Positions 34,183 to 43,700 are shown, counted from the stretch's first letter. The stretch: DNA of 64,000 nt from Gemella haemolysans (GCF_901873445.1 NZ_CABFLN010000042.1:53776-117775), one strand, 5' to 3'. Notes: a model not told the origin generated them from the letters alone. Program-made: numbers and translations.

Positions 34183-34974
34183 ATGAAATTAGGTTTTATC
34201 GGTGTAGGAAATATGGGGAAAGCTATCTTAGAAGGACTACTTCAAAGTTGTAAAGTTAGTAGTACTGATGTCTTTGTGAGAAATTCTTCGGATAAAAGTA
34301 CTAGAAATGTTGCTGAAGAAACAGGTGCTGTATTTTGTAAGGGTCTAGAAGAAGTCGTAGAAAACAGTGATATTGTATTTTTAGGGGTGAAGCCATATTT
34401 AGTAGGAACAGTACTTGATGAAGTGAATCTTAGTTTGAAGAATAAGATTGTTATTTCAATGGCTGCAGCTGTCGAAATAAATGATTTAGAAAAGAAAATT
34501 CCGGAGACTAAAATAGTTAGAATTATGCCGAATACACCCGTAAAAATAGGAAGTGGTGTAGTAGGTGTTACATTTAATTCTTTAGTGGCAGCTGAAGAAA
34601 GAACATTAGTATTAGATCTCTTAAATAATTTAGGTATTGCCGAGGAAATATTGGAAAAAGACATGGCGGCTTTAACAGCTTTAAGTGGTTCAGGTCCTGC
34701 GTATGGATATTTATTTATAGAAGCATTAGCTGATGGAGCCGTATTAAATGGATTAAAACGTGACGTAGCTTATAGACTTGCAGCAAGTACAGTTTTGGGT
34801 GCTGCGAAGATGGTGTTAGAAACTAAAGAGCATCCAGGTAAGTTAAAAGATGATGTATGTTCACCAAGTGGAAGTACTATCGAGGCTGTGAGAGTTTTAG
34901 AAGAAAAGAATTTCCGCAGCGCAGTTATAGAATGTGAAAAAGCCTGTTTCGATAAATTAGATAGAATGAAATAG
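34183..34974 (+). CDS. proC: Pyrroline-5-carboxylate reductase
   Basis: This encodes 263 residues. It reduces 1-pyrroline-5-carboxylate to L-proline with NAD(P)H. The N-terminal Rossmann motif is FIGVGNMGKAILEG (5-18), with VFLGVKPYLV and RIMPNTPVKIGSGV following. The C-terminal family signature includes ALTALSGSGPAYGYLFIEAL and SPSGSTIEAVRVLEE. RBS aggagg. No other proline genes are adjacent. It is followed by copy B of the dispersed repeat. Confidence 0.96.
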   Translation: MKLGFIGVGNMGKAILEGLLQSCKVSSTDVFVRNSSDKSTRNVAEETGAVFCKGLEEVVENSDIVFLGVKPYLVGTVLDEVNLSLKNKIVISMAAAVEINDLEKKIPETKIVRIMPNTPVKIGSGVVGVTFNSLVAAEERTLVLDLLNNLGIAEEILEKDMAALTALSGSGPAYGYLFIEALADGAVLNGLKRDVAYRLAASTVLGAAKMVLETKEHPGKLKDDVCSPSGSTIEAVRVLEEKNFRSAVIECEKACFDKLDRMK

Positions 34975-34998
34975 AATATAAGATTAAGATTAAAGGCT

Positions 34999-35166
34999 GA
35001 CCCAGAAGTCCTGAAATTTAATAAAGTTCATATGAGAACTCATAGACGCAGTGGTTTATTGATATCTAAATTCGCTTTATAGAAGCTTTTTAGATATCTA
35101 ATAAACTGTGCGAGGGTGACTCGACAAAATCGATTTCTACGAAATAACGATTTTTGAGTCACTCCT
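34999..35166 (+). repeat. Dispersed repeat of about 170 bp, copy B, with bidirectional hairpin
   Basis: It is homologous along its length to 24629-24800. The terminal hairpin gactcgacaaaatcg / cgatttttgagtc (about 35118-35161) sits between the convergent proC and pepF genes and can terminate both. Confidence 0.8.
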
Positions 35167-35168
35167 TT

Positions 35169-36977
35169 TTATCCATTTAACTCATCTGTTAAGTTGTAAA
35201 GTTCATCTACTAGGTGACCAACATAAGCAATTGCTTCTTTAAGTGGTTCATCAGTACTTACATCACAACCTGCAAGTTTAGAAAGATCTAGTGCTGACAT
35301 GCTGCTTCCTTTAGAAAGAACATTTAACCAAGTATCAGAATATGAACTGTCATTATCAATCTTATTAGCGATAGCTGTACCGATTGTTAATCCTGCAGAG
35401 TAAGTGTAAGGGTATAGTCCCATGTAGTAGTGAGGTTGTCTCATCCAAGTAAGTTCTGCACCTTCATTAACTACTAAACTATCTCCGAAGAACTCTTCCA
35501 TAACGTTGCGTTTTACTTCAGAAAGAACATCAGCAGTTAACATTTCATTATTATCTACCATTTTGTAGATTCTATCTTGATAAACAGCTTCTAAGTAGTG
35601 TGTTACCATATTATGGAAGTATGTTCTACTAATCATGTTGCTGATAACCCAACGTTTGAAACGAGCATCAGTGTTAGTTTTTAGTAGGTAGTTAGATACG
35701 ATAACCTCGTTACAAGTTGAAGGAGCTTCAACGAAGTAAAGTGGGCAATCGTTGTTTAACATTGTTTGGTGTTTTCCTGTACTCATGAAGTGATATGCAT
35801 GTCCAAGTTCGTGAGCAAGAACGAAAACTTCATTCATTTTTCCAGTCCAAGAAAGTAGGATAAATCCAGCTACATTAGGAACTGTTGCGCAGAATCCACC
35901 AGTACTTTTTCCGATGTTTTGAGGGAAGTCAGTCCAACGTTTGTCATAACTTTCATCAATCATTTTAACGTAGTCTTCACCAAGAACACCAAGTGCTTTT
36001 TTAAGGTAAGAACGAGATTCGTCGATAGTCATATCAACTTCGAAATCTGGATCTAGGTTGATCTTACAGTCTGCAAACTGCATGTCTTCAATTTTGTGCT
36101 CGCGAGCTAGAAGCTTAATGTAACGTCGGATATGAGGTGCTAAATCTGTCATAAGAGTACGGATTTGACGATCATATAGTTCGCGGTTACCATCTTGAGC
36201 AGCTAATAGGTAGTCGATAACACTATCATAACCACGCATTGTAGCAAGCATTTTTTCTTTTTTGATTTGTGAGATATACTCATTTGCTGAAGTGTTTTTA
36301 TAAGCATTTAATGTTTTATAAAAACTTTTCGCAGCATTACGGCGCACTTCAGTATCATTATCCATTTCGTGTAAGTTTTCGTATAGTACAAAGCTATTTT
36401 CGAAAGTTTTTCCATTTGCTTCAAAGCTGTCGAATTGCATATCTTCATGTTTAGTTACCTCATATAGATTGTAGTAACCAGGAAGACTCTCGTAGTTTGC
36501 GATTACTTGTTCAGCTTCTTTTGATAAAGTATGTTTTTTCTCCTGAACGATTTTTTTGAAGTAATATTCTAAATCAGGACGATAGTTTTTCACGAAATCT
36601 TTAATGAATTGTTCATCTAGTTCTACAAGTTCAGTATCGAAGAAACTTAAATTCCCCGCCCATAAAGTAGAAACATCTTCAAAAAGTGTTACATTTTGCA
36701 CTACATTGTCATTAAATCTATCCACCGCCATTGGTAACTCAGCGTAGTGAGATAGTTTATAGTATTCTTCATAAAGTTCTTCGTATTTTTTAATGGCAGT
36801 ATCTAAAGTAGCATGATCCGCTAATTTCCCTTCGTAAGTAGCCTTGAAATCTAAGATCTCTTTTTTAATATTATCAAGGCTCGCTTTAAAATCTTCATCA
36901 GTTTTGTATAGAAGAGTCATATCCCAAGTATATTTCTCTTCGACTTCATTTCTTGGTATTAATTTCATTTCAGTCAT
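35169..36977 (-). CDS. pepF: Oligoendopeptidase F
   Basis: This encodes 602 residues, an M3B-family zinc metallopeptidase that hydrolyses short peptides in the cytoplasm. The zinc motif LAHELGHAYHF is at about 385-395, with the third ligand in the downstream ETPST-equivalent segment FVEAPSTCNEV. The C-terminal family region MRQPHYYMGLYPYTYSAGL is present. It fits functionally with the Opp importers in the window but is not linked to them. RBS aggagg is upstream. Single gene. Confidence 0.96.
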   Translation of the reverse strand: MTEMKLIPRNEVEEKYTWDMTLLYKTDEDFKASLDNIKKEILDFKATYEGKLADHATLDTAIKKYEELYEEYYKLSHYAELPMAVDRFNDNVVQNVTLFEDVSTLWAGNLSFFDTELVELDEQFIKDFVKNYRPDLEYYFKKIVQEKKHTLSKEAEQVIANYESLPGYYNLYEVTKHEDMQFDSFEANGKTFENSFVLYENLHEMDNDTEVRRNAAKSFYKTLNAYKNTSANEYISQIKKEKMLATMRGYDSVIDYLLAAQDGNRELYDRQIRTLMTDLAPHIRRYIKLLAREHKIEDMQFADCKINLDPDFEVDMTIDESRSYLKKALGVLGEDYVKMIDESYDKRWTDFPQNIGKSTGGFCATVPNVAGFILLSWTGKMNEVFVLAHELGHAYHFMSTGKHQTMLNNDCPLYFVEAPSTCNEVIVSNYLLKTNTDARFKRWVISNMISRTYFHNMVTHYLEAVYQDRIYKMVDNNEMLTADVLSEVKRNVMEEFFGDSLVVNEGAELTWMRQPHYYMGLYPYTYSAGLTIGTAIANKIDNDSSYSDTWLNVLSKGSSMSALDLSKLAGCDVSTDEPLKEAIAYVGHLVDELYNLTDELNG

Positions 36978-37098
36978 AGTGTACCTCCTGTGTAATTGAG
37001 TCGAATTATATAGATTAATAGTTGCCTATGAGCAACTTAATAATAATTATAATACATAAATGTAGTTTGGTAAATATAAAAAAATGTGATATATTGTT

Positions 37099-37136
37099 AA
37101 AAAATCTAGCCAATCCAAAAGGGAAGCTAGATTTTG
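37099..37136 (-). terminator. Terminator of the 283-aa lipoprotein gene
   Basis: aaaatctagc pairs with gctagatttt and T-rich sequence follows on the minus strand. Confidence 0.85.
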
Positions 37137-37139
37137 TTA

Positions 37140-37991
37140 TTAATTAAATTTTATTTCATCTATTTTGTCGATTTTTCTAATGATTGAAATCTCACCTTGT
37201 GTGTCTTTTAAAATTGATTCCATTAATGTTTTGGCAGTAGTGTATTCAAGTTGACTCATAGAGTTTTTTTCTTTTTCTAGTTGTTTTTTAGCCATATCTT
37301 CTATAAACGATTTTAAATCAAGGGTAATTGTTAAGACTTCATTTGTAGTAGTATCTATTGTTGCGATAAATGATAGAGTCATGTTTGAAAGGTCACCAGC
37401 TTCTTCACTAGAAAAAGTACCTGGATTTAGGTAAAATTTATTTCCGATGTCCGATAGTTTTATTTTTCCACTAAAAGTTAGTTTATTATCTGATTTTTCA
37501 TAGTTTTTATCAGTTATAGTGTTAAAAAGTGTATTTCCATTGAAAAATACTTGGATTGCAGATAAAACTTCTAAATCATCTGTAATTGTATCGGGAACTA
37601 ATTTTCCATTTTCAACATTGAATTTATCGTATCCAGAATTGTTTTTCTTAAGGAAAATATGTTCTTCTTTTGTTGTGGTTTTCCCTAGTTCAGTTTCTTG
37701 CTCTGAAAATTTCTTTAAAACATTGCCACTATCGTCTATTTTAATATTAGATAATGCGTTAACTGAGTAACCCTCTGCCATAAAATTAGATTTAATGTTA
37801 ACCTTAGTATCTAACTCTAAATTTTTTTCTTTTGAAAAGTTGCTAAGGGATGTTTTAATAATTTCTTCATTTGACAATTCTTTTTTTACTTCTTGTGCTG
37901 TAGGTTGATTTGCATTTTTATTTTGTGAGCAGCCTAGTGTTGTTCCGGCAAGAACAGCAATAGCGAAAGATAGTAATAGTTGTTTTTTCAT
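37140..37991 (-). CDS. Putative lipoprotein, LolA/LppX-like, function unknown
   Basis: This encodes 283 residues with an N-terminal signal (MKKQLLLSFAIAVLAG) ending TTLGC, a slightly atypical lipobox, and a Lys/Asn-rich tether. The mature part alternates strand-like segments (VNIKSNFMAEGYSV, LSNIKIDDSGNVLKKFSEQ, LTFSGKIKLSD, MTLSFIATIDTTTNEVLTITLDL), as in half-barrel lipoproteins that bind lipids. That likeness is inferred from pattern only. No named family is recognised. Divergent from the DAO-family gene. Confidence 0.7.
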   Translation of the reverse strand: MKKQLLLSFAIAVLAGTTLGCSQNKNANQPTAQEVKKELSNEEIIKTSLSNFSKEKNLELDTKVNIKSNFMAEGYSVNALSNIKIDDSGNVLKKFSEQETELGKTTTKEEHIFLKKNNSGYDKFNVENGKLVPDTITDDLEVLSAIQVFFNGNTLFNTITDKNYEKSDNKLTFSGKIKLSDIGNKFYLNPGTFSSEEAGDLSNMTLSFIATIDTTTNEVLTITLDLKSFIEDMAKKQLEKEKNSMSQLEYTTAKTLMESILKDTQGEISIIRKIDKIDEIKFN

Positions 37992-38161
37992 TTTATACCT
38001 CTTTGATGTATTTTATTAACCAACATAATTATAACTTAAAAAGATTTTTATGTAAATAAAAGATCTAGGAAAATTCAGTATATATTATAAAAAGTTTACT
38101 AGTATTTTTTTTTGATGTATAATTTTAATTAGTAGATTTATTAAAAAAAGCGAGGTATCTT

Positions 38162-39262
38162 ATGAAAATAGCAGTAGTAGGTGGGGGAATAGTAGGAGCT
38201 ACATGTGCTTATTATTTGTCAAAAGAACAAAAAAATGAAATAGTAGTTTTTGATTATGGTTTGGGTCAAGCTACAAAAGCATCCGCTGGGATTATAAGTC
38301 CGTGGTTTTCTAAAAGACGTAATAAACCTTGGTATAAGATGGCGAGACTAGGTGCGGATTTTTATTTGAAATTAGTTAGAGATTTAGAAGCTGATGGCTA
38401 TAATACTGACTTTTATTCACAATGTGGAGTATATTTATTGAAAAAAAATGAAGATAAGCTACCTGAGTTAAAAGAACTTGCTGAAAGTCGTAAAGAATTA
38501 TCACCGATGATAGGAAATTTAGAGATAATCTCAAAAGAAGAGGTTCGAAAAATCATTCCTAGCTTCGATAACAATGGAGATGTATTGTACGCGAGTGGTG
38601 GTGGACGAGTAGAAGGAGAACGATTCGTTAATACTTTACTTTCTGCTTCAAAAGCTAATGTCGTTAGAGAAAAAGTTAATCTAAAGATTGTGGGAGATAA
38701 GTATGAGATTAATGGAACGATTTTTGATGTAGTCGTGCTTGCGACTGGTGCGTGGCTAAAAGATATATTAGAACCTCTTGGCTTTGATGTTGATGTTCGT
38801 CCACAAAAAGGTCAATTAAGGGATTATAAAGTTTCTGATGAAAATACAGGATTTTATCCAGTTATTATGCCTGAGGGTGAATTGGATATTATTCCATTTG
38901 AAAAAGGTGTGGTTAGTGTTGGAGCGACACATGAAAATGACATGGGCTTTGATTTAACTGTTGATAAACAGCAACTTGATGTTTTTGGTGAAGAAGCGGA
39001 GAACTTCTTAGGTGGATTGAAAAATGCACAAATAATAAATGAACGCGTTGGAATTAGGGCCTATACTAGTGATTATTCTCCATTCTTTGGAGAGATTCCA
39101 ACATTGAGAAATGTTTATGCGATTAGTGGTCTTGGTTCTTCTGGTTTAACTACAGGTCCGATAATTGGTTATAGTGTAGCGAATATTATTTTAGGTAATG
39201 ATATAGAATTAGACCCACAAGATTACAATATTGCAAACTATATAAAAATTAAAAATAATTAG
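38162..39262 (+). CDS. FAD-dependent oxidoreductase, DAO family
   Basis: This encodes 366 residues, a glycine/D-amino-acid oxidase-type flavoprotein. The dinucleotide-binding motif VVGGGIVGATCAYYLS starts at residue 4, followed by the family's KASAGIISPW and RPQKGQLRDY. The C-terminal segment is ISGLGSSGLTTGPIIGYSVA. These enzymes oxidise amines or amino acids and pass electrons to oxygen or another acceptor; the substrate is not clear. The start has a weak RBS (gcgaggt). Single gene followed by a terminator about 140 bases downstream. Confidence 0.88.
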   Translation: MKIAVVGGGIVGATCAYYLSKEQKNEIVVFDYGLGQATKASAGIISPWFSKRRNKPWYKMARLGADFYLKLVRDLEADGYNTDFYSQCGVYLLKKNEDKLPELKELAESRKELSPMIGNLEIISKEEVRKIIPSFDNNGDVLYASGGGRVEGERFVNTLLSASKANVVREKVNLKIVGDKYEINGTIFDVVVLATGAWLKDILEPLGFDVDVRPQKGQLRDYKVSDENTGFYPVIMPEGELDIIPFEKGVVSVGATHENDMGFDLTVDKQQLDVFGEEAENFLGGLKNAQIINERVGIRAYTSDYSPFFGEIPTLRNVYAISGLGSSGLTTGPIIGYSVANIILGNDIELDPQDYNIANYIKIKNN

Positions 39263-39399
39263 AGCGTTTTTTAGTAGTATATTATGATTTCTATAAAATC
39301 TGTAAATCGAATATAAGATCTTTTAAAATAACGATATTGTAATTTTGATATAAGTAAAAAACTATGTAAAATAATAATTGTAAAATTTCGAAGATATTT

Positions 39400-39434
39400 G
39401 AAGATATTTATTGAGAATATCTTCTTTTCTTTTA
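39400..39434 (+). terminator. Terminator upstream of cdaA
   Basis: The perfect stem gaagatatt / aatatcttc is followed by ttttctttt. It separates the DAO-family gene from the cdaA transcript. Confidence 0.8.
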
Positions 39435-39462
39435 TAAAAAATGGCACAACGGTTGTATTTTA

Positions 39463-39471
39463 TGATATAAT
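39463..39471 (+). promoter_or_regulatory. Extended -10 promoter of cdaA
   Basis: TGA-TATAAT lies 76 bases before the cdaA start. No good -35 is seen, as is usual for extended -10 promoters. Confidence 0.6.
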
Positions 39472-39547
39472 TGAAAGTGGACTGTTGTACGCATTAGATG
39501 TTTTTTGCGCGCTAACGATATTATTAATCAAAGGAAGGAGATTACTT

Positions 39548-40354
39548 ATGATAGCTGAATACTTATCAGGGGTAAGTACTCTAACACTAATTATTCATTT
39601 ATTGGATATATTATTAGTTTGGTTCTTAGTTTATAAATTGCTAAGTTTATTAAAAGGTACTCGTGGTATGCAACTTGTTAAAGGTATATTAATCGTTATT
39701 GGATTGAAAATATTCTTTAACTTTATTGGATTCAAAACGATGACATATATATTCGAACAAGTAGTTACTTGGGGAGTTCTAGGAATAATGATTATATTCC
39801 AGCCAGAATTAAGACGTGCTCTTGAATACATAGGAAGGGTACAGCTATCGAATATCTTCAATATCAATTATAAAGATGTACAAAAAAATTCTACTGAACA
39901 TATAATCAAAGCTGTTGTAGATTCATCAAGACATATGGCACGACGAAGAATAGGTGCACTTATAGTTTTAGAGAATAACACTGGACTTGATGAATATGTG
40001 GAAAGTGGTATTACAGTTAACGCTGAGGTTACAAATGAACTGATAATTAATATTTTCATTCCTAATACGCCTTTACATGATGGTGCAATGATAATTGATG
40101 AAAATAAAATTCGTGCTGCAAGTTGTGTGCTTCCTCTATCGGATAATAGGTCTATAGCTAGTAGTTATGGAACTAGACACCGTGCAGCTTTAGGACTATC
40201 TGAAGTGACAGATGCTATAGTAATTGCTGTATCAGAAGAAACAGGGAAAATTAGTGTATGTCAAAATGGAATTTTAACTTCAGATTTTTCGACAGAAGAT
40301 TTAGCGAAATATTTAGCTAAAAACTGGAAACAGCAAGATAAAATAATTAAATAA
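39548..40354 (+). CDS. cdaA: Diadenylate cyclase CdaA
   Basis: This encodes 268 residues from ATG at 39548, which follows ggaaggag. A longer in-frame start at 39398 overlaps the terminator and promoter and is rejected. CdaA makes cyclic di-AMP from two ATP. Three N-terminal transmembrane helices precede the DAC domain, which carries the DGA motif (LHDGAMII, about 178-180) and the RHR motif (GTRHRAALG, about 209). c-di-AMP controls potassium, osmotic and cell-wall homeostasis. It is followed 11 bases later by cdaR in an operon. Confidence 0.97.
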   Translation: MIAEYLSGVSTLTLIIHLLDILLVWFLVYKLLSLLKGTRGMQLVKGILIVIGLKIFFNFIGFKTMTYIFEQVVTWGVLGIMIIFQPELRRALEYIGRVQLSNIFNINYKDVQKNSTEHIIKAVVDSSRHMARRRIGALIVLENNTGLDEYVESGITVNAEVTNELIINIFIPNTPLHDGAMIIDENKIRAASCVLPLSDNRSIASSYGTRHRAALGLSEVTDAIVIAVSEETGKISVCQNGILTSDFSTEDLAKYLAKNWKQQDKIIK

Positions 40355-40365
40355 GAGGTGATATT

Positions 40366-41328
40366 ATGCAACTAAAAGAAAATAATAAGTTAAAGTTAAT
40401 ATCATTTTTAATAGCAATACTATTGTTCTTATCAGTTAATGAGAATTTCAAGAATTTCTCAGTTCTCGGAGGTGATACGAACGATAATGCTACTGCATGG
40501 GTTAGTGATATCCCACTTGAAGTTGATTATGATAAAGATAAATTGTATGTGGTAGGTATTCCTAATACTGTATCTGTGAAATTAACTGGATCACAGACAA
40601 AGGTCCAAAAAGAAAGTATCGCTAAGAATTTTAAAGCGAAGTTGAATCTTAGAAATGCTCAAATAGGTGATGATCAAAAAGTTAAGATTGAAATAGATGG
40701 ATTGGAAAAAGGTGTAGATGGGACTGCAGAACCTTCTACAATAACGATATCTATTAGAGAAAAAGCGACTAGAGAGTTTAGAGTTACGCCAATAGTTAAA
40801 AAAGAGAGACTATTGATTGGTTATGAAGTAGATAAACTTAGTGTTACGAATGAAACTGTTAAGATTACTGGGGCAATCGAGAGTCTTAATAGAATAAATG
40901 AGGTTCGTGCTGAGAGCGATACACGTACGAAGATTAATAGAAATACTAGAGAAGAAGCTAAATTGATAGCTTATGATAGTGATTATAATAAAATAGAGGA
41001 TATTCAAATAGAGCCAAATTCGACGCTTATGAGTATTGAGCTTAAAAATATCGAAAAAGAAGTCCCATTAGAAGTAAATACTATAGGTAGTTTACCTTCG
41101 GGATTTGAATTAGTTAGTGCTACTGCTGATGTTGCTAAGGTGACGATTAGAGCAGAGGATGCTAATGAATTGGCGAGAATAAGTGAGATGTTCGTTGATG
41201 TTGACTTGAGTGATGTTAGAGAAGAAACAGAAGAGCGTAGTAACTTGAAAATATATCCGAAAGAAAATATAAGAGTAGCGACAGATACGCCGATTGTTAA
41301 AGTAACGATCAAGATAAGGAAAAAATAA
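40366..41328 (+). CDS. cdaR: CdaR, YbbR-domain regulator of CdaA
   Basis: This encodes 320 residues. One N-terminal transmembrane helix (LISFLIAILLFLSVNE) is followed by repeated extracellular YbbR domains, recognisable from repeating units with VKLTGSQTKV, VKITGAIESLNRI and VTIRAEDANEL. In Bacillus and Listeria CdaR binds and tunes CdaA. Coupled to cdaA (11-base gap, RBS gaggtg). The usual third gene glmM does not follow here; a small membrane protein gene does. Confidence 0.93.
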   Translation: MQLKENNKLKLISFLIAILLFLSVNENFKNFSVLGGDTNDNATAWVSDIPLEVDYDKDKLYVVGIPNTVSVKLTGSQTKVQKESIAKNFKAKLNLRNAQIGDDQKVKIEIDGLEKGVDGTAEPSTITISIREKATREFRVTPIVKKERLLIGYEVDKLSVTNETVKITGAIESLNRINEVRAESDTRTKINRNTREEAKLIAYDSDYNKIEDIQIEPNSTLMSIELKNIEKEVPLEVNTIGSLPSGFELVSATADVAKVTIRAEDANELARISEMFVDVDLSDVREETEERSNLKIYPKENIRVATDTPIVKVTIKIRKK

Positions 41329-41330
41329 AG

Positions 41331-41582
41331 ATGACAGATAAAAAATTGATGTTTTTAGCTATTAATATGCTTATAACGGTTTTCAGCTTAGCTATAATAA
41401 TAGGAACTATGTTTATAGAAAACCAAAGCGTCAAAAAAACAGCTATTTTTGTGGCGATAACGATATTAATAGTTCAGAAATTAGTAGAGATAAAAGTAAT
41501 TGAAGAAACTCGAAAAGTCAGTATTGTTATATTATTTATAATTATTGCAGCTGCAGGGTACTTCGGTTATAGATTATATTAA
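41331..41582 (+). CDS. Small membrane protein downstream of cdaR, function unknown
   Basis: This encodes 83 residues with three hydrophobic segments (LMFLAINMLITVFSLAIIIG, AIFVAITILIVQKLVEI and SIVILFIIIAAAGYFGY). It starts two bases after the cdaR stop, so it is probably co-transcribed and translationally coupled. No family is recognised. Its place in the c-di-AMP operon makes it a candidate partner (inference). Confidence 0.65.
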   Translation: MTDKKLMFLAINMLITVFSLAIIIGTMFIENQSVKKTAIFVAITILIVQKLVEIKVIEETRKVSIVILFIIIAAAGYFGYRLY

Positions 41583-41597
41583 AATATAAAGAGCTTG

Positions 41598-41720
41598 AGG
41601 GAAGATTTGGAAGCTTGATTAGAATTCATGTTTTCAAATCGCCCCCGTAAAGTTTATTAGATAAGTAAAAGCTATTACTTCGTAGCGTATTTGTTTGTAA
41701 ACTATTGCGGTATAGTATGT
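41598..41720 (-). repeat. Diverged, inverted copy C of the 170-bp repeat
   Basis: It contains a hairpin (gatttggaagc / gttttcaaatc) followed by gtaaagtttattagataagt and gtaaactattgcg. These resemble the reverse complement of the blocks in copies A and B. The similarity is partial, so the assignment is tentative. Confidence 0.4.
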
Positions 41721-41785
41721 AGTTAAGTTTTATCTTGATTATATATTAACCCCTTTGCTCATTAATGAATTTAGTAGGAGATGTT

Positions 41786-43657
41786 ATGGATAAATTATTT
41801 TCATCAAAAATATATATAAATCATAGATTTAAGCTAATTATGGTATTGGATTTATTGACGGTAATATTTGGAGTGGTAGCATCGATATTTTTAGGTAAGG
41901 CTTCGGATCCATTTTCTATGTTGAATGAACATCACATAGAAATAATAGAGTTTGTAGCGATTTCTTTAGTAATTTATACTGCTAGTTTTTATTTATTTGG
42001 TACTAATAAATCGCTATGGTCTTACTTAGGTGTAAATGAAATAGTAAATATTTGCTTTTCAGTAGTGCTAGGGGATTTAATCACTAGTATTTTATACCAA
42101 TATATGCTACCTGATACATTTTCAAATGTTAGATTCGCGATTTTTTCACCGTTATTAATAATCGCCGGAATGATGTTTACAAGAATGCTTTATCGTGCTT
42201 TAAGAGAAAGAGAAGCGGGTAAATATGGAGCCACTTCTTATAAGAATACATTTATAATAGGTGCAGGAGATGCGGGTTATATTTTATTAAAAGAATTGTC
42301 TAAAAATAATATTTTCCGTGCGAATGTAGTTGGTCTTATTGATGATAATAGAAAAAACTCTGTAATCAGTGGGGTTACGGTTGTTGGAACAACGTATGAT
42401 ATGCTGAAACTTATTCCAAAATATGAAGTAGAACAAGTCTTTTTAGCTATTCCTTCAATTGGTGCATATGATAAAAATAGAATATTAAACGTACTAAAAG
42501 AAGCGAATGTTGCTGTTAAAGTAATGAGCTCAGGTATTGCTGTAGAGGACGGAGAAAGTATCTCTAAACACTTAAAAGACGTGTCTATTGAAGATTTATT
42601 AGGACGTGGTGAAGTGAAACTGTCTCAAGGTGAGATTCGTTCATATATTAAAGGAAAGAGTATTCTTGTTACTGGTGCTGGTGGTTCAATCGGAAGCCAG
42701 ATTGTTCGAGAAATATTTAAATTCAAACCTAGTCAACTTGTTTTAGTAGATGTTAACGAGAATGCATTATACATGTTAGAACGTGATTTAGATTTTGAAA
42801 AATCACATAGTAAGGAATATGAGGATATACAATATATTTCTGAAATAGTAAGTATTCGTGAAAAAGCTGCTTTAGCTGAGGTGTTTGATAAGTATAAACC
42901 TGATGTAGTGTTCCATGCGGCAGCACATAAACATGTGCCTTTAATGGAACGTCGTCCACAAGAAGCTATAAAAAATAATGTTTTTGGAACGAAAAATGTT
43001 ATGGATGTGGCAATTGAAAAAGAAGTAGAAAGATTTATTATGATTTCTACTGACAAGGCGGTAAACCCAACGAATGCGATGGGAGCTTCGAAACGTTTAA
43101 CAGAGATTATCTTACAATCAAAAGGTAATAAGTACAAAACGAAATTTGCTGCGGTTAGATTTGGTAATGTACTAGGTTCTAATGGTTCTGTAATTCCTAT
43201 TTTTAAAGAACAGATTAAAAAAGGTGGACCTATCACTATTACGCATAGAAATATTATTCGTTACTTCATGACGATTCCAGAAGCGGCACAATTAGTACTA
43301 CAAGCTGGGTATTATGCAAGTGAAGGAGAGATTTTCCTATTAGACATGGGAGAACCCGTAAAAATAATAGATCTTGCGACAAACTTAATCAAACTATCAG
43401 GATTAGAACCATATAAAGATATCGATATCGAAGAGATCGGTCTAAGACCTGGTGAGAAGATGTATGAGGAGTTATCACTTGATTACGAAAGCAGTGAGAA
43501 AACTGATAACAAAATGATCTATAAAAATACAACTCTAGACATTGATGTAGATGAATTAGATAAAAAATTAAACGAATTAAAATTAATGCTAGGACATTCA
43601 ACAAATGAAGAAATACGTAGCAAGTTATTTGAAATAATAAATTGTTATAATGGATAA
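41786..43657 (+). CDS. Polysaccharide biosynthesis nucleotide-sugar 4,6-dehydratase (CapD/PglF/WbpM type)
   Basis: This encodes 623 residues from ATG at 41786; aggag lies 8 bases upstream, whereas the in-frame ATG at 41765 has no RBS. Four N-terminal transmembrane helices (to about residue 125) are followed by a first Rossmann-like domain (FIIGAGDAGYILLKEL). The catalytic short-chain dehydrogenase domain has NAD motif VTGAGGSIGSQ at about 294, HAAAHKHVPLME, STDKAVNPTNAMGASKR with the active-site Lys, and VRFGNVLGSNGSVIP. Such enzymes convert UDP-GlcNAc to a 4-keto-6-deoxy sugar for capsule, glycan or teichoic acid. No other glycan genes lie nearby. Confidence 0.92.
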   Translation: MDKLFSSKIYINHRFKLIMVLDLLTVIFGVVASIFLGKASDPFSMLNEHHIEIIEFVAISLVIYTASFYLFGTNKSLWSYLGVNEIVNICFSVVLGDLITSILYQYMLPDTFSNVRFAIFSPLLIIAGMMFTRMLYRALREREAGKYGATSYKNTFIIGAGDAGYILLKELSKNNIFRANVVGLIDDNRKNSVISGVTVVGTTYDMLKLIPKYEVEQVFLAIPSIGAYDKNRILNVLKEANVAVKVMSSGIAVEDGESISKHLKDVSIEDLLGRGEVKLSQGEIRSYIKGKSILVTGAGGSIGSQIVREIFKFKPSQLVLVDVNENALYMLERDLDFEKSHSKEYEDIQYISEIVSIREKAALAEVFDKYKPDVVFHAAAHKHVPLMERRPQEAIKNNVFGTKNVMDVAIEKEVERFIMISTDKAVNPTNAMGASKRLTEIILQSKGNKYKTKFAAVRFGNVLGSNGSVIPIFKEQIKKGGPITITHRNIIRYFMTIPEAAQLVLQAGYYASEGEIFLLDMGEPVKIIDLATNLIKLSGLEPYKDIDIEEIGLRPGEKMYEELSLDYESSEKTDNKMIYKNTTLDIDVDELDKKLNELKLMLGHSTNEEIRSKLFEIINCYNG

Positions 43658-43663
43658 AAAAAG

Positions 43664-43700
43664 GAGGGCGATTCAAAAATTATTTTGAATCGCCCTTTCT
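43664..43700. terminator. Terminator after the dehydratase gene
   Basis: The nearly perfect stem agggcgattcaaaa / ttttgaatcgccct with a 3-base loop is followed by ttct. It works on both strands. Confidence 0.8.

Noticed and set aside
42733..43236. Minus-strand frame of 167 codons
   Set aside because: It lies inside the nucleotide-sugar dehydratase gene on the other strand, whose motifs are complete.
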